Below the pieces are notes generated by a model, which worked only from the letters and a program-made list of their open reading frames with translations, did no database searches and had not been told where the DNA came from. Shown here piece after piece: positions 42,630 to 52,931 of a stretch of DNA of 56,765 nt. Position numbers and translations under genes: made by a program. The first letter of the stretch is position 1. Every line of letters begins with the position of its first letter. The DNA is taken from positions 1-56,765 of the forward strand of contig DAWU01000041.1 in assembly GCA_002506105.1 (NCBI GenBank), written 5' to 3'. Source of the DNA: Methanolinea sp. UBA275. Its GTDB lineage: Archaea > Halobacteriota > Methanomicrobia > Methanomicrobiales > Methanospirillaceae.

Positions 42630-43862
42630 ATGCTTCAAAAACCGCGTGGTACACGGGATTTTCTCCCGGATGAGATGGAATCGAGGCGTGAAGTAGAGAG
42701 CACGATGCGGAAGGTTTCCGCAACCTGGGGTTACCGCGAGATCTGCACTCCCGAGTTCGAGGAGCTTGACCTCTTCACCGTCCGATCCGGCGAAGGTATC
42801 ATCCAGGAGATGTACGTCTTCGAAGATAAGGGGGGGAGAAAACTTGCCCTCAGGCCTGAACTCACCGCCCCGGTGCTGCGAATGTATGTCAACGAAGGAA
42901 AGACACTCCCAAAACCTCTCCGCTGGTATTACTTTGCAGACTGCTTCCGCTATGAACGCCCACAGAAAGGCCGTTATCGCCAGTTCTGGCAGTTCGGTGT
43001 CGAACTGATAGGCGCAGATACACCTTTTGCAGAAGCGGAGGTGATCATGCTCGCCCATGAGATCCTCTCCTCCTGTGACATCTCCTTCACTCTCCACGTT
43101 GGTCACCTCTCGTTCATGCGTATCCTTCTTAAAGAACTTGATCCGGCAGACCAGAAGAGAGCCCGGATGTTCCTTGACAAGAGGGACACTGCAGGACTTG
43201 AGGAATACCTCTCATCAAGGGATCAATCATCACTCTCAGAACGCCTTATCTCACTTGCCGGGTGTCGCAATCTCGAAGAGGTATTTTCAATAACCGGTGA
43301 TTTTCCGGAGCGGGGGAGAATAGAGGAATTATTTACTATTCTGGACCAGTCTGGAATCCATTACACCCTCAATCCCGGTATTGCCCGGGGTCTTGATTAT
43401 TATACCGGCATGGTCTTTGAAGCCTTTGCCGAGAATCTTGGAGCAGAAAACCAGGTGCTCGGCGGGGGGACGTACCGCCTGGCCCATCTCTTTGGGGGGG
43501 AGGATACCCCGTCGTGCGGGTTCGCAATCGGGTTTGACCGCATCATGGTTGCAAGAGGGGAGAAGCCCGCAGAAGTCGGAAAGTCTGTGGGTGTTGCATG
43601 TACCGGCGAGGGAAGGTCATGGGCCCTCCATGTTGCACGGAAGTTCAGGGAAGCCGGGATCCGCACGCTCTTCGATCTTACGGGGAAGTCGATAGGGCAG
43701 CAACTCTCCGGGATATCGCGGTTCGCTGTATACGCCGTTATTATCGGGTCACGGGAACAGGAAACCAGAACGGTCACGCTCAAGGATCTCCATTCAGGTG
43801 TCCAGAAGACCCTCTCGCTCCAGGATGCATTATCCGAGGTGTGCGGTGACGACACTCGCTGA
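42630..43862 (+). CDS. hisS: Histidyl-tRNA synthetase
   Basis: This class II synthetase charges tRNA-His. The 410-residue protein begins LQKPRGTRDFLPDE, and has motif 2 as RYERPQKGRYRQFWQFG, the HisA signature ARGLDYYTGMVFE, motif 3 as TPSCGFAIGFDR and a C-terminal anticodon-binding domain. It overlaps top6B by 17 bases, so expression is coupled to topoisomerase VI. Confidence 0.96.
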   Translation: MLQKPRGTRDFLPDEMESRREVESTMRKVSATWGYREICTPEFEELDLFTVRSGEGIIQEMYVFEDKGGRKLALRPELTAPVLRMYVNEGKTLPKPLRWYYFADCFRYERPQKGRYRQFWQFGVELIGADTPFAEAEVIMLAHEILSSCDISFTLHVGHLSFMRILLKELDPADQKRARMFLDKRDTAGLEEYLSSRDQSSLSERLISLAGCRNLEEVFSITGDFPERGRIEELFTILDQSGIHYTLNPGIARGLDYYTGMVFEAFAENLGAENQVLGGGTYRLAHLFGGEDTPSCGFAIGFDRIMVARGEKPAEVGKSVGVACTGEGRSWALHVARKFREAGIRTLFDLTGKSIGQQLSGISRFAVYAVIIGSREQETRTVTLKDLHSGVQKTLSLQDALSEVCGDDTR

Positions 43863-45654
43863 GGATCTCGCAAGGCAGCAGAGGAGCATCAGCGTTGCAG
43901 AGTTCTTCGAGAAGAACAAGCACCTCCTGGGATTCGACTCCCCGACACGGGGTATCATTACCACGATAAAGGAGGCAGTTGACAATGCACTCGACGCCTG
44001 CGAGGAGGCCACAGTTCTGCCGGACGTCTTCGTCCTGATAAAAAAAATGGAAAGCGACGTCTTCCGCATCGTTGTCGAGGACAATGGCCCGGGGATCGTC
44101 CCAGAGCAGGTCCCGTTCGTCTTTGGAAAGCTCCTCTATGGATCGAGGTTCCACCAGATACGGCAGAGCAGAGGACAGCAGGGGATCGGCATCAGCGCGG
44201 CGGTGCTGTATGCCCAGTTGACAACAGGCATTCCCACGATTGTAATTTCAAGGACAGGGCCCGACCAGAAGGCGTATCGTTTCCTCCTCCAGATAAACAT
44301 CAAGACCAACGAGCCTGAGGTGCTCGAGAAGGAGGAGATTGCTTGGGACAGGACCCACGGTACCAGGGTGCAGATCGAGTTCAAGAGTACCATGGCAGCC
44401 AAGAAGAGGCTCCTCGAGTATCTCAAATACACCTCAGTGGTCAACCCCCACGCCAGGATACGGGTTGAACTCGATGACGAGACCTACCTTTTTGAACGGG
44501 TCAGTGACGAGGCGATTGCCTGCCCGCAGGCAATAAAGCCCCATCCCCATGGCATCGAGATTGGCCAGCTGATGCGGATGCTTGCTGCATCAGAAGAGAG
44601 TTGCGGCGACTTCCTTGTCGAGAACTTCACCAGGGTCGGAAAAAAGACCGCGGATGAGATGTGCAGGAAGGCAGAAATTTCCCCGGGATCTCCGGCATCT
44701 TCTCTCACCCCGGTCCAACAGAAGAGATTGTTGCAGGCGATGCAGGAAGTAAAGGTGCCGGCACCCCCGACATTGGCCTGCCTCTCACCCATCGGCGAGG
44801 ATCTGATCGCAAAGGGCCTTGAAAAAGAGTTCCAGATGGATTTCGTCAAAGCAAGGACCCGGGCAAGTTCCGTCTATTCCGGCCACCCGTTCCTTGTCGA
44901 AGCAGCGATAGGATATGGGGGAAAACTCCCTCCCGATGGAAATGCCCAGATCCTCAGGTTTGCCAACAGGGTCCCGCTTCTCTACCAGCAGGGTGCCTGT
45001 GCCATCACAGGGTGCATTGCAGGAGTCTCCTGGAAAGCGTATAATGTCTCACAGTCCACTCTGCCGACAGGTCCGCTCCTCATCCTCATCCACGTGGCAT
45101 CCACGAACGTCCCCTTCACAAGCGAGTCCAAGGATGCAGTTGCAGCAATACCCGAGATAGAGCGAGAGATAACCCTGGTGCTTCAGGAACTCGGGCGGGA
45201 ACTCAAGACGTATCTTTCACGCCGCGATAAGAACCGGCTGCAGGAGGACAGGGCAAGAGCGGTATGCGCGATCATCCCCGAGCTTGCAGCCAAGGTAGCC
45301 GAGATCGTCGATCTTCCTGTTCCCGATATTGCTCCTATCGAGGGGAAGATCATGAGGAAGGTGGTGGTCAAACGGTATACCAGGGAAGGTAAAGTCATCC
45401 TTGAGGGAAGAAATTACACGTCTCATCCCGCGGAATTTTCGGTCTATGACATCTCTCCGGACAACGGGCAGGGGGCATCGATGGAGCCTGCGATCGTCAC
45501 CGAGCTCGATGGGGAGTTCACAAAGATGTGGAAACTGACACTCCCGCCCGGAGATGTGTGGACCGCAGAGTACACAGGAACAGGTGGGGGCACCCTTGAA
45601 GTCCGGGGAATTCCCCCTGAGCAGGTTGTGGTGGTGGACATTGACTCCCAGTAA
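43846..45654 (+). CDS. top6B: DNA topoisomerase VI subunit B
   Basis: This is the ATPase subunit that clamps DNA for double-strand passage. The 602-residue protein has the GHKL blocks IKEAVDNALDACEEA, EDNGPGI and SRGQQGIGISAA, an H2TH-like middle, and the transducer with a conserved SESKDAVA lysine. GTG at 43846 (VTTLAEDLARQQRSISVAEF) is chosen because GAGGTG is just before it and the family N-terminus starts here; the open frame from 43798 lies inside hisS. It precedes top6A by four bases. Confidence 0.95.
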   Translation: MTTLAEDLARQQRSISVAEFFEKNKHLLGFDSPTRGIITTIKEAVDNALDACEEATVLPDVFVLIKKMESDVFRIVVEDNGPGIVPEQVPFVFGKLLYGSRFHQIRQSRGQQGIGISAAVLYAQLTTGIPTIVISRTGPDQKAYRFLLQINIKTNEPEVLEKEEIAWDRTHGTRVQIEFKSTMAAKKRLLEYLKYTSVVNPHARIRVELDDETYLFERVSDEAIACPQAIKPHPHGIEIGQLMRMLAASEESCGDFLVENFTRVGKKTADEMCRKAEISPGSPASSLTPVQQKRLLQAMQEVKVPAPPTLACLSPIGEDLIAKGLEKEFQMDFVKARTRASSVYSGHPFLVEAAIGYGGKLPPDGNAQILRFANRVPLLYQQGACAITGCIAGVSWKAYNVSQSTLPTGPLLILIHVASTNVPFTSESKDAVAAIPEIEREITLVLQELGRELKTYLSRRDKNRLQEDRARAVCAIIPELAAKVAEIVDLPVPDIAPIEGKIMRKVVVKRYTREGKVILEGRNYTSHPAEFSVYDISPDNGQGASMEPAIVTELDGEFTKMWKLTLPPGDVWTAEYTGTGGGTLEVRGIPPEQVVVVDIDSQ

Positions 45655-45658
45655 CGAG

Positions 45659-46732
45659 ATGGATAAAAAGACGCACCAACGCCTGGTGTCCATCGCAATG
45701 AAATGGTACGAACAGATCAGGGAGGGTGCTATCCCTTCTATCTCGATGCCGACACGGACAAAGCAGAATATAGCATTCGATGACGAGTCCGAGGTCTGGA
45801 AATATGGAGATAAAGAGAGCGTGCGCTCGGCGGCCACGGCGAAGAGTGCGTTGCACCTGTTGAAAATGTCCTATGTCATCTGGTTCCTCAAGGCCCAGCT
45901 TATCGAAAAACGCTCGTCCACGCTGAGAGAACTGTATTATATCTCGGAGGGATGGAAAAGAGCCAAGTTCTCGGCACAGGACGAGAGTAACTTCCTGATT
46001 GAAGATCTGGAAATTCTCACTGACCTGCAGCGGGAGGCATTCCACCTCCGTCCCGAGGAGGACGGCGCAACCATCTTTGGCCCTCTCCGCATCAGGGAGA
46101 TGACGAGGCGAGGAGATAGGGCCATCCACTGCCAGGACGACGTTGGCGAGGCGGGGTACCAGATACCGAGCAATGTTGAGAATATCGAACTCCTTGAACA
46201 TGATGCGGATTTCGTGATTGCCATAGAGACGGGAGGTATGTATGCGCGCCTTATCGAGAATGGGTTTGATCAGGATCACCGGGCCATTCTCGTGCATCTG
46301 AAAGGACAGCCTGCACGCTCGACACGCCGGATGCTGCACAGGATCAATGAAGAGTTCGGGCTTCCTGTGCTTGTGTTCACCGATGGTGATCCATGGTCAT
46401 ACCGGATCTATGCAAGCGTGGCGTACGGGGCGATCAAGAGCGCTCATATGTCCGAACTCCTTGCAACACCCCGCGCCCAGTTCATTGGGGTCCAGCCGAC
46501 CGATATCCGGGATTACAACCTTCCGTCAGATACCCTCACAGAGAAAGATGTCGCTGCCCTCCAGAGTGAACTCTCCGACCCCAGGTTCGCCTCCGATTAC
46601 TGGAAGTCCCAGATTGACCTTCAATTAAAACTCAACCTCAAGTCGGAACAACAGGCTTTTGCCGCACGCGGCCTTGACTTCGTGACACAGGAATACCTCC
46701 CCAGAAGACTGACAGAGATGGGAATTCTCTGA
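45659..46732 (+). CDS. top6A: DNA topoisomerase VI subunit A
   Basis: This Spo11-like subunit cuts both DNA strands by a tyrosine link. The 357-residue protein has the tandem Tyr93-Tyr94 in LRELYYISEG, one of which is catalytic, and a TOPRIM domain with IETGGMYARL and the metal-binding FTDGDPWSYRIY. The ATG at 45659 stands four bases after top6B stops; the frame is open from 45554 but that part overlaps top6B. It is complete. Confidence 0.96.
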   Translation: MDKKTHQRLVSIAMKWYEQIREGAIPSISMPTRTKQNIAFDDESEVWKYGDKESVRSAATAKSALHLLKMSYVIWFLKAQLIEKRSSTLRELYYISEGWKRAKFSAQDESNFLIEDLEILTDLQREAFHLRPEEDGATIFGPLRIREMTRRGDRAIHCQDDVGEAGYQIPSNVENIELLEHDADFVIAIETGGMYARLIENGFDQDHRAILVHLKGQPARSTRRMLHRINEEFGLPVLVFTDGDPWSYRIYASVAYGAIKSAHMSELLATPRAQFIGVQPTDIRDYNLPSDTLTEKDVAALQSELSDPRFASDYWKSQIDLQLKLNLKSEQQAFAARGLDFVTQEYLPRRLTEMGIL

Positions 46733-46771
46733 ATGGCCGGGGACTGTTCCCACAGCACGCTACCCCACGGG

Positions 46772-48265
46772 TTAATTCCTGGTGTTCCCCGTCTCCATCC
46801 CGGAAGCCACGGATGAGAATGTAGCCCTGACCTGATCCGAAAGAGAGGTATTTGCGAGGATATGGAGTGCGTCCCCTTCTTCAAGGACCGTGCTGCCGCA
46901 GGGGACGAACCTGTTGGAATCCTTTTCCACCAGGATAATCAGCGCACCCTTGGGAAGCCCCAGATCAACAATCTGCTTTCCGATAACCCTGGCATCCGGA
47001 GGCACTACGATCTCGATCAACTCACTCCGGATATCGCATTCCTGTCCGAAATCCAACGAAATCCGGGGAACGTTGCGAAGGGGAGCCGCAACATCGAGCC
47101 ACCGCGCAACGACAGGGATGGAGGTCCCATGGAGCAGCGCGGATGTGAGGACGATGAAGAATACCAGATTGAAGATCATCTCGGCTTCCGGAACCCCGGC
47201 AAGCAAGGGGAACGTTGCCAGGACGACAGGAACAGCGCCCCGAAGCCCCACCCATGAGACCATCACTTTCTCACGGATGTTCATCCTCCAGGGGATGATG
47301 CAGAGAAATACTGCAACAGGTCGCGCGATGAAGATCAGGAACAGGGATACGATAATTCCCGAACTAACCACGGCGAGGAGATGTGAGGGGAATACCAGAA
47401 GACCGAGTGTAAGGAACATCGTGATCTGCATCAGCCAGGCAATTCCCTCGTGGAACCTCATCAGGCTGTTTTTATGGATGAAGGTGCTGTTGCCCATCAT
47501 GAGGCCTGCGATGTAGACCGCAAGGAAGCCGCTTCCACCGAGCGTTGCTGTTACCCCATAGATCAACAGCACGAATGAAAGGGTGAGCACCGGGTACAGA
47601 CCTTCAGACTCGAGTCTCAGCCGGTTGATAAGGTATACCAGTATCCTTCCCATCCCATACCCAAACAGACCGCCGACGGCCATCTGCTGGATGAAGAGCG
47701 GGATCAGGGTGAAAACCGATTGTCCGGGCACCAGAATGAGCGAAATGATGCCTATCGTCAGAAAGACTGCCATAGGATCGTTACTCGCGGATTCAAACTC
47801 GATCAGTGGCCGCAGAATGCCCTTCAGGCTCGCCCTTTTTGTCCGTAAAATTGAAAAGACAGCCGCGGCGTCTGTCGATGAGACAACCGCTCCCAGGAGA
47901 GCTGCCTGCAGGGGGGGTAACCCGACTACGAACATGGCAAATGCTCCGACCAGGAGGGCCGTGAGGAGGACTCCAATCGTGGCGAGCACCAGACCGCGGC
48001 CGAGTACAGGCTGGATCTCCTCCCACCGAGTATCAAGCCCCCCGGAAAAGAGGATATACGCGAGTGCAACGACACCGATGGATTGCGCGATCCAGAAGTC
48101 GTCGAAGTAGATCCCCCCGGGGCCTTCCGAACCCGCCAGCATCCCGACCAGCAGGAAGATCAACAGGGCAGGGATGCCGAGCTTCTCGGATAATTTATGC
48201 GCAAGGATCGCGACCAGCACGAGTGCTGCTGCACCAACTAAGATATATTCAATAGACGGGATCAT
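46772..48265 (-). CDS. CPA1-type cation/proton antiporter with TrkA-C domain
   Basis: This inner-membrane exchanger moves protons against Na+ or K+. The 497-residue protein has about 12 hydrophobic segments; conserved blocks include LLVGMLAGSEGPGG, SSTDAAAVFSILR and FESASNDPMAVFL (the ND pair of the ion site), and WVGLRGAVPVVLA. The last 80 residues form a cytoplasmic TrkA-C domain (IEIVVPPDARVIGKQIVDL), often a nucleotide-type sensor. The ATG at 48265 begins just before the first helix; an upstream TTG at 48307 is unlikely. It is convergent with top6A. Confidence 0.92.
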   Translation of the reverse strand: MIPSIEYILVGAAALVLVAILAHKLSEKLGIPALLIFLLVGMLAGSEGPGGIYFDDFWIAQSIGVVALAYILFSGGLDTRWEEIQPVLGRGLVLATIGVLLTALLVGAFAMFVVGLPPLQAALLGAVVSSTDAAAVFSILRTKRASLKGILRPLIEFESASNDPMAVFLTIGIISLILVPGQSVFTLIPLFIQQMAVGGLFGYGMGRILVYLINRLRLESEGLYPVLTLSFVLLIYGVTATLGGSGFLAVYIAGLMMGNSTFIHKNSLMRFHEGIAWLMQITMFLTLGLLVFPSHLLAVVSSGIIVSLFLIFIARPVAVFLCIIPWRMNIREKVMVSWVGLRGAVPVVLATFPLLAGVPEAEMIFNLVFFIVLTSALLHGTSIPVVARWLDVAAPLRNVPRISLDFGQECDIRSELIEIVVPPDARVIGKQIVDLGLPKGALIILVEKDSNRFVPCGSTVLEEGDALHILANTSLSDQVRATFSSVASGMETGNTRN

Positions 48266-48364
48266 GTGTTTCTTCTGTATCCGGCAGCGGAACGAATGTG
48301 AGCACAATAGTGAACATCACCTTTTATGCTTCAGCGTACCGGGAGAGATTAGTTTCACAAAAAG

Positions 48365-48374
48365 TTTTATAAGG
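48365..48374 (-). promoter_or_regulatory. TATA box of the antiporter gene
   Basis: CCTTATAAAA on the minus strand lies about 100 bases upstream of the antiporter ATG, with AT-rich sequence around it, and predicts a leader of about 75 nucleotides. It is the best box in the gap to the Tad-like operon. Confidence 0.4.
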
Positions 48375-48491
48375 TTTTTCTCTGGACTCACCGCACCATT
48401 TTCATCCGTGTTGAACTAAAACAAGCATGATACATTTCGTAACAAGCCGGCGCATGAAACTGACGGAGGCATCATCAAAAGAATATGGTTA

Positions 48492-49682
48492 CTAGATCAT
48501 GAACCTGAATATCACCCAGGCGATGATCAGCATGATTGCCGAGTATTTCAGGCCTGCAACCACCCTCCCTTCACCCATCTGGCCTGCGACAAGGCCCGAA
48601 CAGACACCCTGGATCATCGCGGCATGTGAGAAAAGCCGGGTATAGAAGAAGAGGTCAATATTTCCAATGAATGACGCAGCACCGGCACCCGCTGCAGATG
48701 CTGCGCTGCCTGCCGTGGCCATGGTGGTGAGGAACGTGCTGACCAGGATGAAAATGACGAATACGAACACCAGGAACGAGATCAGGACAATGATCACATA
48801 GATCAGCATGTTGTTCGACCGTTCCGAGCGGAGCGCCAGCACCTCGTACGTGTCACGGGCCGCAGCCCGCAGAACCTCGCTCACGTCACCTCCCGCCTTA
48901 CTCGCCTTTGCAATGAGGTCGATGCTCCTGTCAGACAGCGGGGTTCCAAGGCGTGTCCTGAACCGCTGAATAGCCTCGATAAACGTGGTATTCCACGACA
49001 TCTCGTTGTCAAGGCGCCTGATAAACGGAGTGAGCGTGCTGTACTCCCCCTGGGCAACGAGATGAATGGCATTGGGGAGTGTCATCCCGCTATCGTTCAT
49101 GCCGGCGAGATCGCGGAAGAAGTTCGGAAGCGCTTCCTCGAGGTTCTTCATGCGCCGGTTCTCACGAAAATCCATGAATGCGACCGGAACAATTGCGATG
49201 AGGAGAGACAAAATCAGAATGTCATCAAGGAGGGTTGTCGTGAAGAACACGCTCATCCCGTAGTCCCTCACAATGAAAGCCGTTCCCAGCAGGAACACGA
49301 TGATCGCAAGGGGTAATGTGACAATCAGGATATTGAGGGGTTTTTCAAAGAGAACCTTAAGGGGGTGCTTGAGAATCCGCTTCCACCCCGAACGCTCGCT
49401 CTTGTTCTTCTCAAGCTTTTTGCTGATTTCGACCTGTTCCCTCGAGAACTTGCCAATCTCACCGGGGCTGAGATCGATTGAATAGGGTTTCTCTCCCTTC
49501 AAAATACCCCAGAATCCCGGATCTTTCGCGGTAATAGTCGGGCTCTGGCCCATCCCCGCTGGTTTGGAGAATGTCTGTTTTGTCACCTGCGGGGGTCCAA
49601 TACCTGCCCCCTTCTTTCCGGTCGCTTCGCTCAGGCTGCCTTTTTTCTGCAATGCCTTCTTGAAGGAGTCCTTGAGTCCCAT
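48492..49682 (-). CDS. TadC-like type II/IV secretion membrane protein (T2SSF domain)
   Basis: It is probably one of two membrane platform proteins of an archaeal pilus-like machine. The 396-residue protein has a long basic, low-complexity N-terminus (1-110), two membrane segments near 115-160, the T2SSF core (NLEEALPNFFRDLAGMNDSGMT and KASKAGGDVSEVLRAAA) and further membrane helices to the C-terminus, including an Ala/Gly-rich one. The ATG at 49682 is chosen for GGAGG seven bases before it. It follows the TadB-like gene by two bases. Confidence 0.88.
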   Translation of the reverse strand: MGLKDSFKKALQKKGSLSEATGKKGAGIGPPQVTKQTFSKPAGMGQSPTITAKDPGFWGILKGEKPYSIDLSPGEIGKFSREQVEISKKLEKNKSERSGWKRILKHPLKVLFEKPLNILIVTLPLAIIVFLLGTAFIVRDYGMSVFFTTTLLDDILILSLLIAIVPVAFMDFRENRRMKNLEEALPNFFRDLAGMNDSGMTLPNAIHLVAQGEYSTLTPFIRRLDNEMSWNTTFIEAIQRFRTRLGTPLSDRSIDLIAKASKAGGDVSEVLRAAARDTYEVLALRSERSNNMLIYVIIVLISFLVFVFVIFILVSTFLTTMATAGSAASAAGAGAASFIGNIDLFFYTRLFSHAAMIQGVCSGLVAGQMGEGRVVAGLKYSAIMLIIAWVIFRFMI

Positions 49683-49684
49683 GT

Positions 49685-50608
49685 TCACGCCTCCGGAGTC
49701 ATCGAGCTGATGAGGATCACGAACATGAGACTTCCAAAGGGAATGATCATGTAGATGATAACATACAGCATCATTGGCTGCGTTGACTGGCTCAGGATGG
49801 TCATGATGGACTGCAGGATAATCAGGAACAGCGGTCCTGCAACCATGGCGGTTACATAGGATTCGGATATCAGGCCGAGAGTATCGAGGAAAAGTTTCTG
49901 GCTCTGCCTGTTCTCGAGGGAATACTGTTCTGCTTTGGTTCTGAAATATTCCGTAAGGCTGCTTCCTGCTGAGATACAGCCCATTGCACCCTGGAGGAAC
50001 TCCTTCATGCGAAGACTCGGAGTGGTTGCAGAGATGAGCCGGAGCGCATCGATCAAATCCTTCCCGAAAAGATCGATCTCCATGGCAACGAACCGCGCCT
50101 CGACAGCGCTCTCCCCATACATGGGACTGCTCCCGAGCTGCCTGAAGATTTCTGCTGGCGGGATACCTGCTGTGGACATTGCAGTGATGTAGTTGATAGC
50201 GTAAGGTAGGGTTGCGTCGATATTCCTGCGCCGGTTCCCGGCAATCATACTGGGATAGATGAGAAATATCAGGAATGTAATTCCTCCAACCACCGCAAGC
50301 GAGATGACCACCGCAAGGATTGTACCGATTATCAGGCTGTACTGGGATATGACCAGCATGAAATCGGGAACGGCTCCCTGGTACTTGATCATTGATGGTA
50401 TATTGAGAAGATACGTTACAATTCCAAGGAGAACTGCTGCCACAAGACCTGCGATGACCGATGAAAGATATGCGGTGGAGAGATATACCTCGAAGGGAAC
50501 TTTCATCCGGGCAGTTACAAGGTCATTGCGGAGCTGGGAGTAGGCATCCCTCTTCTTCTCTGCATATGACCCCAGTAACTTGAATGCAACCCGTTCGAAC
50601 CCGTTCAT
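49685..50608 (-). CDS. TadB-like type II/IV secretion membrane protein (T2SSF domain)
   Basis: This is a second platform protein of the same machine. The 307-residue protein has membrane segments near 45-70, 85-125 and 255-300 and a T2SSF core, TLPYAINYITAMSTAGIPPAEIFRQLG, with a repeat-like second half KLFLDTLGLISESYVTAMVAGP. It overlaps the ATPase gene upstream by four bases (ATGA). Paired T2SSF proteins behind one ATPase resemble bacterial Tad and the methanococcal Epd pilus systems. Confidence 0.88.
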   Translation of the reverse strand: MNGFERVAFKLLGSYAEKKRDAYSQLRNDLVTARMKVPFEVYLSTAYLSSVIAGLVAAVLLGIVTYLLNIPSMIKYQGAVPDFMLVISQYSLIIGTILAVVISLAVVGGITFLIFLIYPSMIAGNRRRNIDATLPYAINYITAMSTAGIPPAEIFRQLGSSPMYGESAVEARFVAMEIDLFGKDLIDALRLISATTPSLRMKEFLQGAMGCISAGSSLTEYFRTKAEQYSLENRQSQKLFLDTLGLISESYVTAMVAGPLFLIILQSIMTILSQSTQPMMLYVIIYMIIPFGSLMFVILISSMTPEA

Positions 50609-52866
50609 GATTCTCCGTACAGCTCAGCCCTGATCTTCTCCATGAGGTTTACCGGGTCACGATAATACTGGATAAGGATATTCCCAACATCACGGAAGTG
50701 CCTGACCTTCTTGATCCTCATCCATTCAAGCACCTCCTGTCGCCGCTTCAGTTCCTCCTTCATTCGTTCCTCGTCCCACCCCCTGGACTCCATAATCTCC
50801 TCAAGAACGTATGATTTCCCGGAATAGGTGATCTCATCCGTCGCCGGGTGCCACCTGAAGACCTCGTTTGTGATCAATTCGTTTGTCCGGGGATCGATAT
50901 CAAGGATCTCGATGATCTGCTTGTTTCTCCTGATACGCTGACCTCCGATACGGGCCTGAACCTGGACAGATACCAGGTTAAGTGCGGAGAGCATGTTTCG
51001 TGGCACATTCAACGGGGGATTCTCCAGGCGGTGAACGATACTTGCCACCGAATCAGCGTGGATAGTGGAGTAGGTGACGTGGCCGGTGCTCATTGCCTGG
51101 AAGAGCGTGAGAGCTTCCTTGCCACGGACTTCCCCCACAAGGATATACTCAGGGCGCTGCCTCAATGCAGCCTTGAGAAGCTCGTACATATCGATCTCCC
51201 CTTTTCCATTGGTGTCAAACGATGTCCGGGTGATACTCGGGATCCAGTTGGGGTGAGGGAGCTTGAGCTCACGGGTATCTTCAAGGGTGACGATCTTTGC
51301 GAGAGGAGGCATGAAAAGGGAGATGGCGTTGAGCGAAGTGGTCTTCCCGGATGCAGTCCCCCCTGCAAACAGGCATGATTTCCCGGCTTCCACCGCCATC
51401 CAGAAGAATGCAATTGAGAGGGGTGAGAAGGTATGCCATTCTATAAGGTCTGTCGGGGTGATTGGTTCATCCTTGAACTTCCTGATGGTGTAGGTCGAAC
51501 CATGTGCAGTCACTTCAGTCCCAAGCGTCATCTGGATACGTGACCCGTCGCTCATCGTGGCATCGAGCATGGGTTCGGCGATGGAGATGTACTTCCCGGC
51601 TCTCTGCGCGAGCTTGGTGACAAAGGAATCCAGTTCCTCTGAACGCCTGTACATAAGGTTCGTACGCATGGATTCGTAGCGGTTATGGTAGACGAAAAGA
51701 TTGGCATTGACCCCGTCGCACGAGATATCCTCGATAAACCTATCGTGCATGAGCGGGTCGATCATGCCGTTTCCAAGGAATTCCTTGTACATCGCATAGA
51801 GGATCTTTTCCCTTTGCAGGGGGGATAGGGAGAGGCCGTAATCGTCGATGATATCATCGGTCACGTCGCGGAGGGTCTTTTTTGCGACTTCCTCGAGCAC
51901 GTTCTGGGTATTGATGTCAAGACGCTCGAAGATACGCTCTTTGATGTCCTTGAAGAGGTCGTTTTCTGCGGGGGTGAGTTTTGGCTCCAGAACTTCATAC
52001 AAATATTCATGCGTGGCATTGTCGTAGGTGATGCGGACGTATGCATACGGTTCGTTGACAGCGTAGATCTCGGTCTGCTCCACCCCGGGTCGTGGCCTGA
52101 AGGTCAGATCTACAAGGGCCCCGTGAGTTCGCTGATTGTATTCGATGGGTACTTTTCGGATTACATTGATGGGGTTGAGCTTTGCAAGGAATCCACCCTT
52201 CCCGGCCTCGGCATGAACCTCAGATGCGGCATCTGATACCTTCTTGATTCCGGTATCTGAAATATCTGATTTAAAAAGGTCTTTTCCAGCAATTGTATCA
52301 TTTCCTCCCTTAATGGTGAAAATATTGCTCCTCTCCTGGATTTTTATCTCTTCAACCTGGAAGGTAGCACCCTTGGGAAGGATGAGCCCGGAAAGATCAT
52401 TGATCTGGTCGACCGAGATGACGGTCTCTTCAAGGACCGGTTTTTCTGCCGACCAGAGGGTTTTCTTTGCAGGCTCGAATTTTGGGGGGGTGTGGGCCGG
52501 GATTGGAGCTTTCTTTTCAGGCGGGGAATATTTTGAAGGTCGGGACGGGGGTATTACCACTTTTTCAGGAACGTTATCACTGACGGGGGCATCAGTATCG
52601 CTTCCTCCGGTGATGCTGTGCTTGCCCGAATCCCCTGACTGGGAACCTGGTGGAAACACGGGAAAAATATCCGCACCCTCCTTCTCATCTGGAGAGAGCC
52701 CGAGCCGTTTCATGAAGCCATCAAGGTCGTCTTCTGCCACGGGGGGAATCGATACACCTTTCTTTTCCTCTCTTGATGCCACACCGGGTGTTTCAGGAGG
52801 GCTTTCTGTCTTCCTCCTTGAGAACAGGTTCTTGAATGAAATCCCTTTTTTATCGTCTGCAGTCAT
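50605..52866 (-). CDS. Type II/IV secretion ATPase (archaeal PilB/TadA-like)
   Basis: This hexameric motor drives subunit assembly or extrusion. The 753-residue protein has a Pro/Lys/Ser-rich, probably disordered N-terminus of about 220 residues, an N-terminal ATPase-associated domain, Walker A FAGGTASGKTTSLNAI near 500, the Asp box LEDTRELKLPHPNW, Walker B YILVGEVRGKEALTLFQA and the His box ATGHVTYSTIHADS-type segment. Key residues are complete. It is coupled to the two platform genes and lies 65 bases after the second Roadblock gene. Confidence 0.94.
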   Translation of the reverse strand: MTADDKKGISFKNLFSRRKTESPPETPGVASREEKKGVSIPPVAEDDLDGFMKRLGLSPDEKEGADIFPVFPPGSQSGDSGKHSITGGSDTDAPVSDNVPEKVVIPPSRPSKYSPPEKKAPIPAHTPPKFEPAKKTLWSAEKPVLEETVISVDQINDLSGLILPKGATFQVEEIKIQERSNIFTIKGGNDTIAGKDLFKSDISDTGIKKVSDAASEVHAEAGKGGFLAKLNPINVIRKVPIEYNQRTHGALVDLTFRPRPGVEQTEIYAVNEPYAYVRITYDNATHEYLYEVLEPKLTPAENDLFKDIKERIFERLDINTQNVLEEVAKKTLRDVTDDIIDDYGLSLSPLQREKILYAMYKEFLGNGMIDPLMHDRFIEDISCDGVNANLFVYHNRYESMRTNLMYRRSEELDSFVTKLAQRAGKYISIAEPMLDATMSDGSRIQMTLGTEVTAHGSTYTIRKFKDEPITPTDLIEWHTFSPLSIAFFWMAVEAGKSCLFAGGTASGKTTSLNAISLFMPPLAKIVTLEDTRELKLPHPNWIPSITRTSFDTNGKGEIDMYELLKAALRQRPEYILVGEVRGKEALTLFQAMSTGHVTYSTIHADSVASIVHRLENPPLNVPRNMLSALNLVSVQVQARIGGQRIRRNKQIIEILDIDPRTNELITNEVFRWHPATDEITYSGKSYVLEEIMESRGWDEERMKEELKRRQEVLEWMRIKKVRHFRDVGNILIQYYRDPVNLMEKIRAELYGES

Positions 52867-52931
52867 GCCCGCACCCCATATCCTGCCGGAAAAGGCCTCA
52901 TCCTCTGCCTATCTTTCCCGGCCTTCCTTAC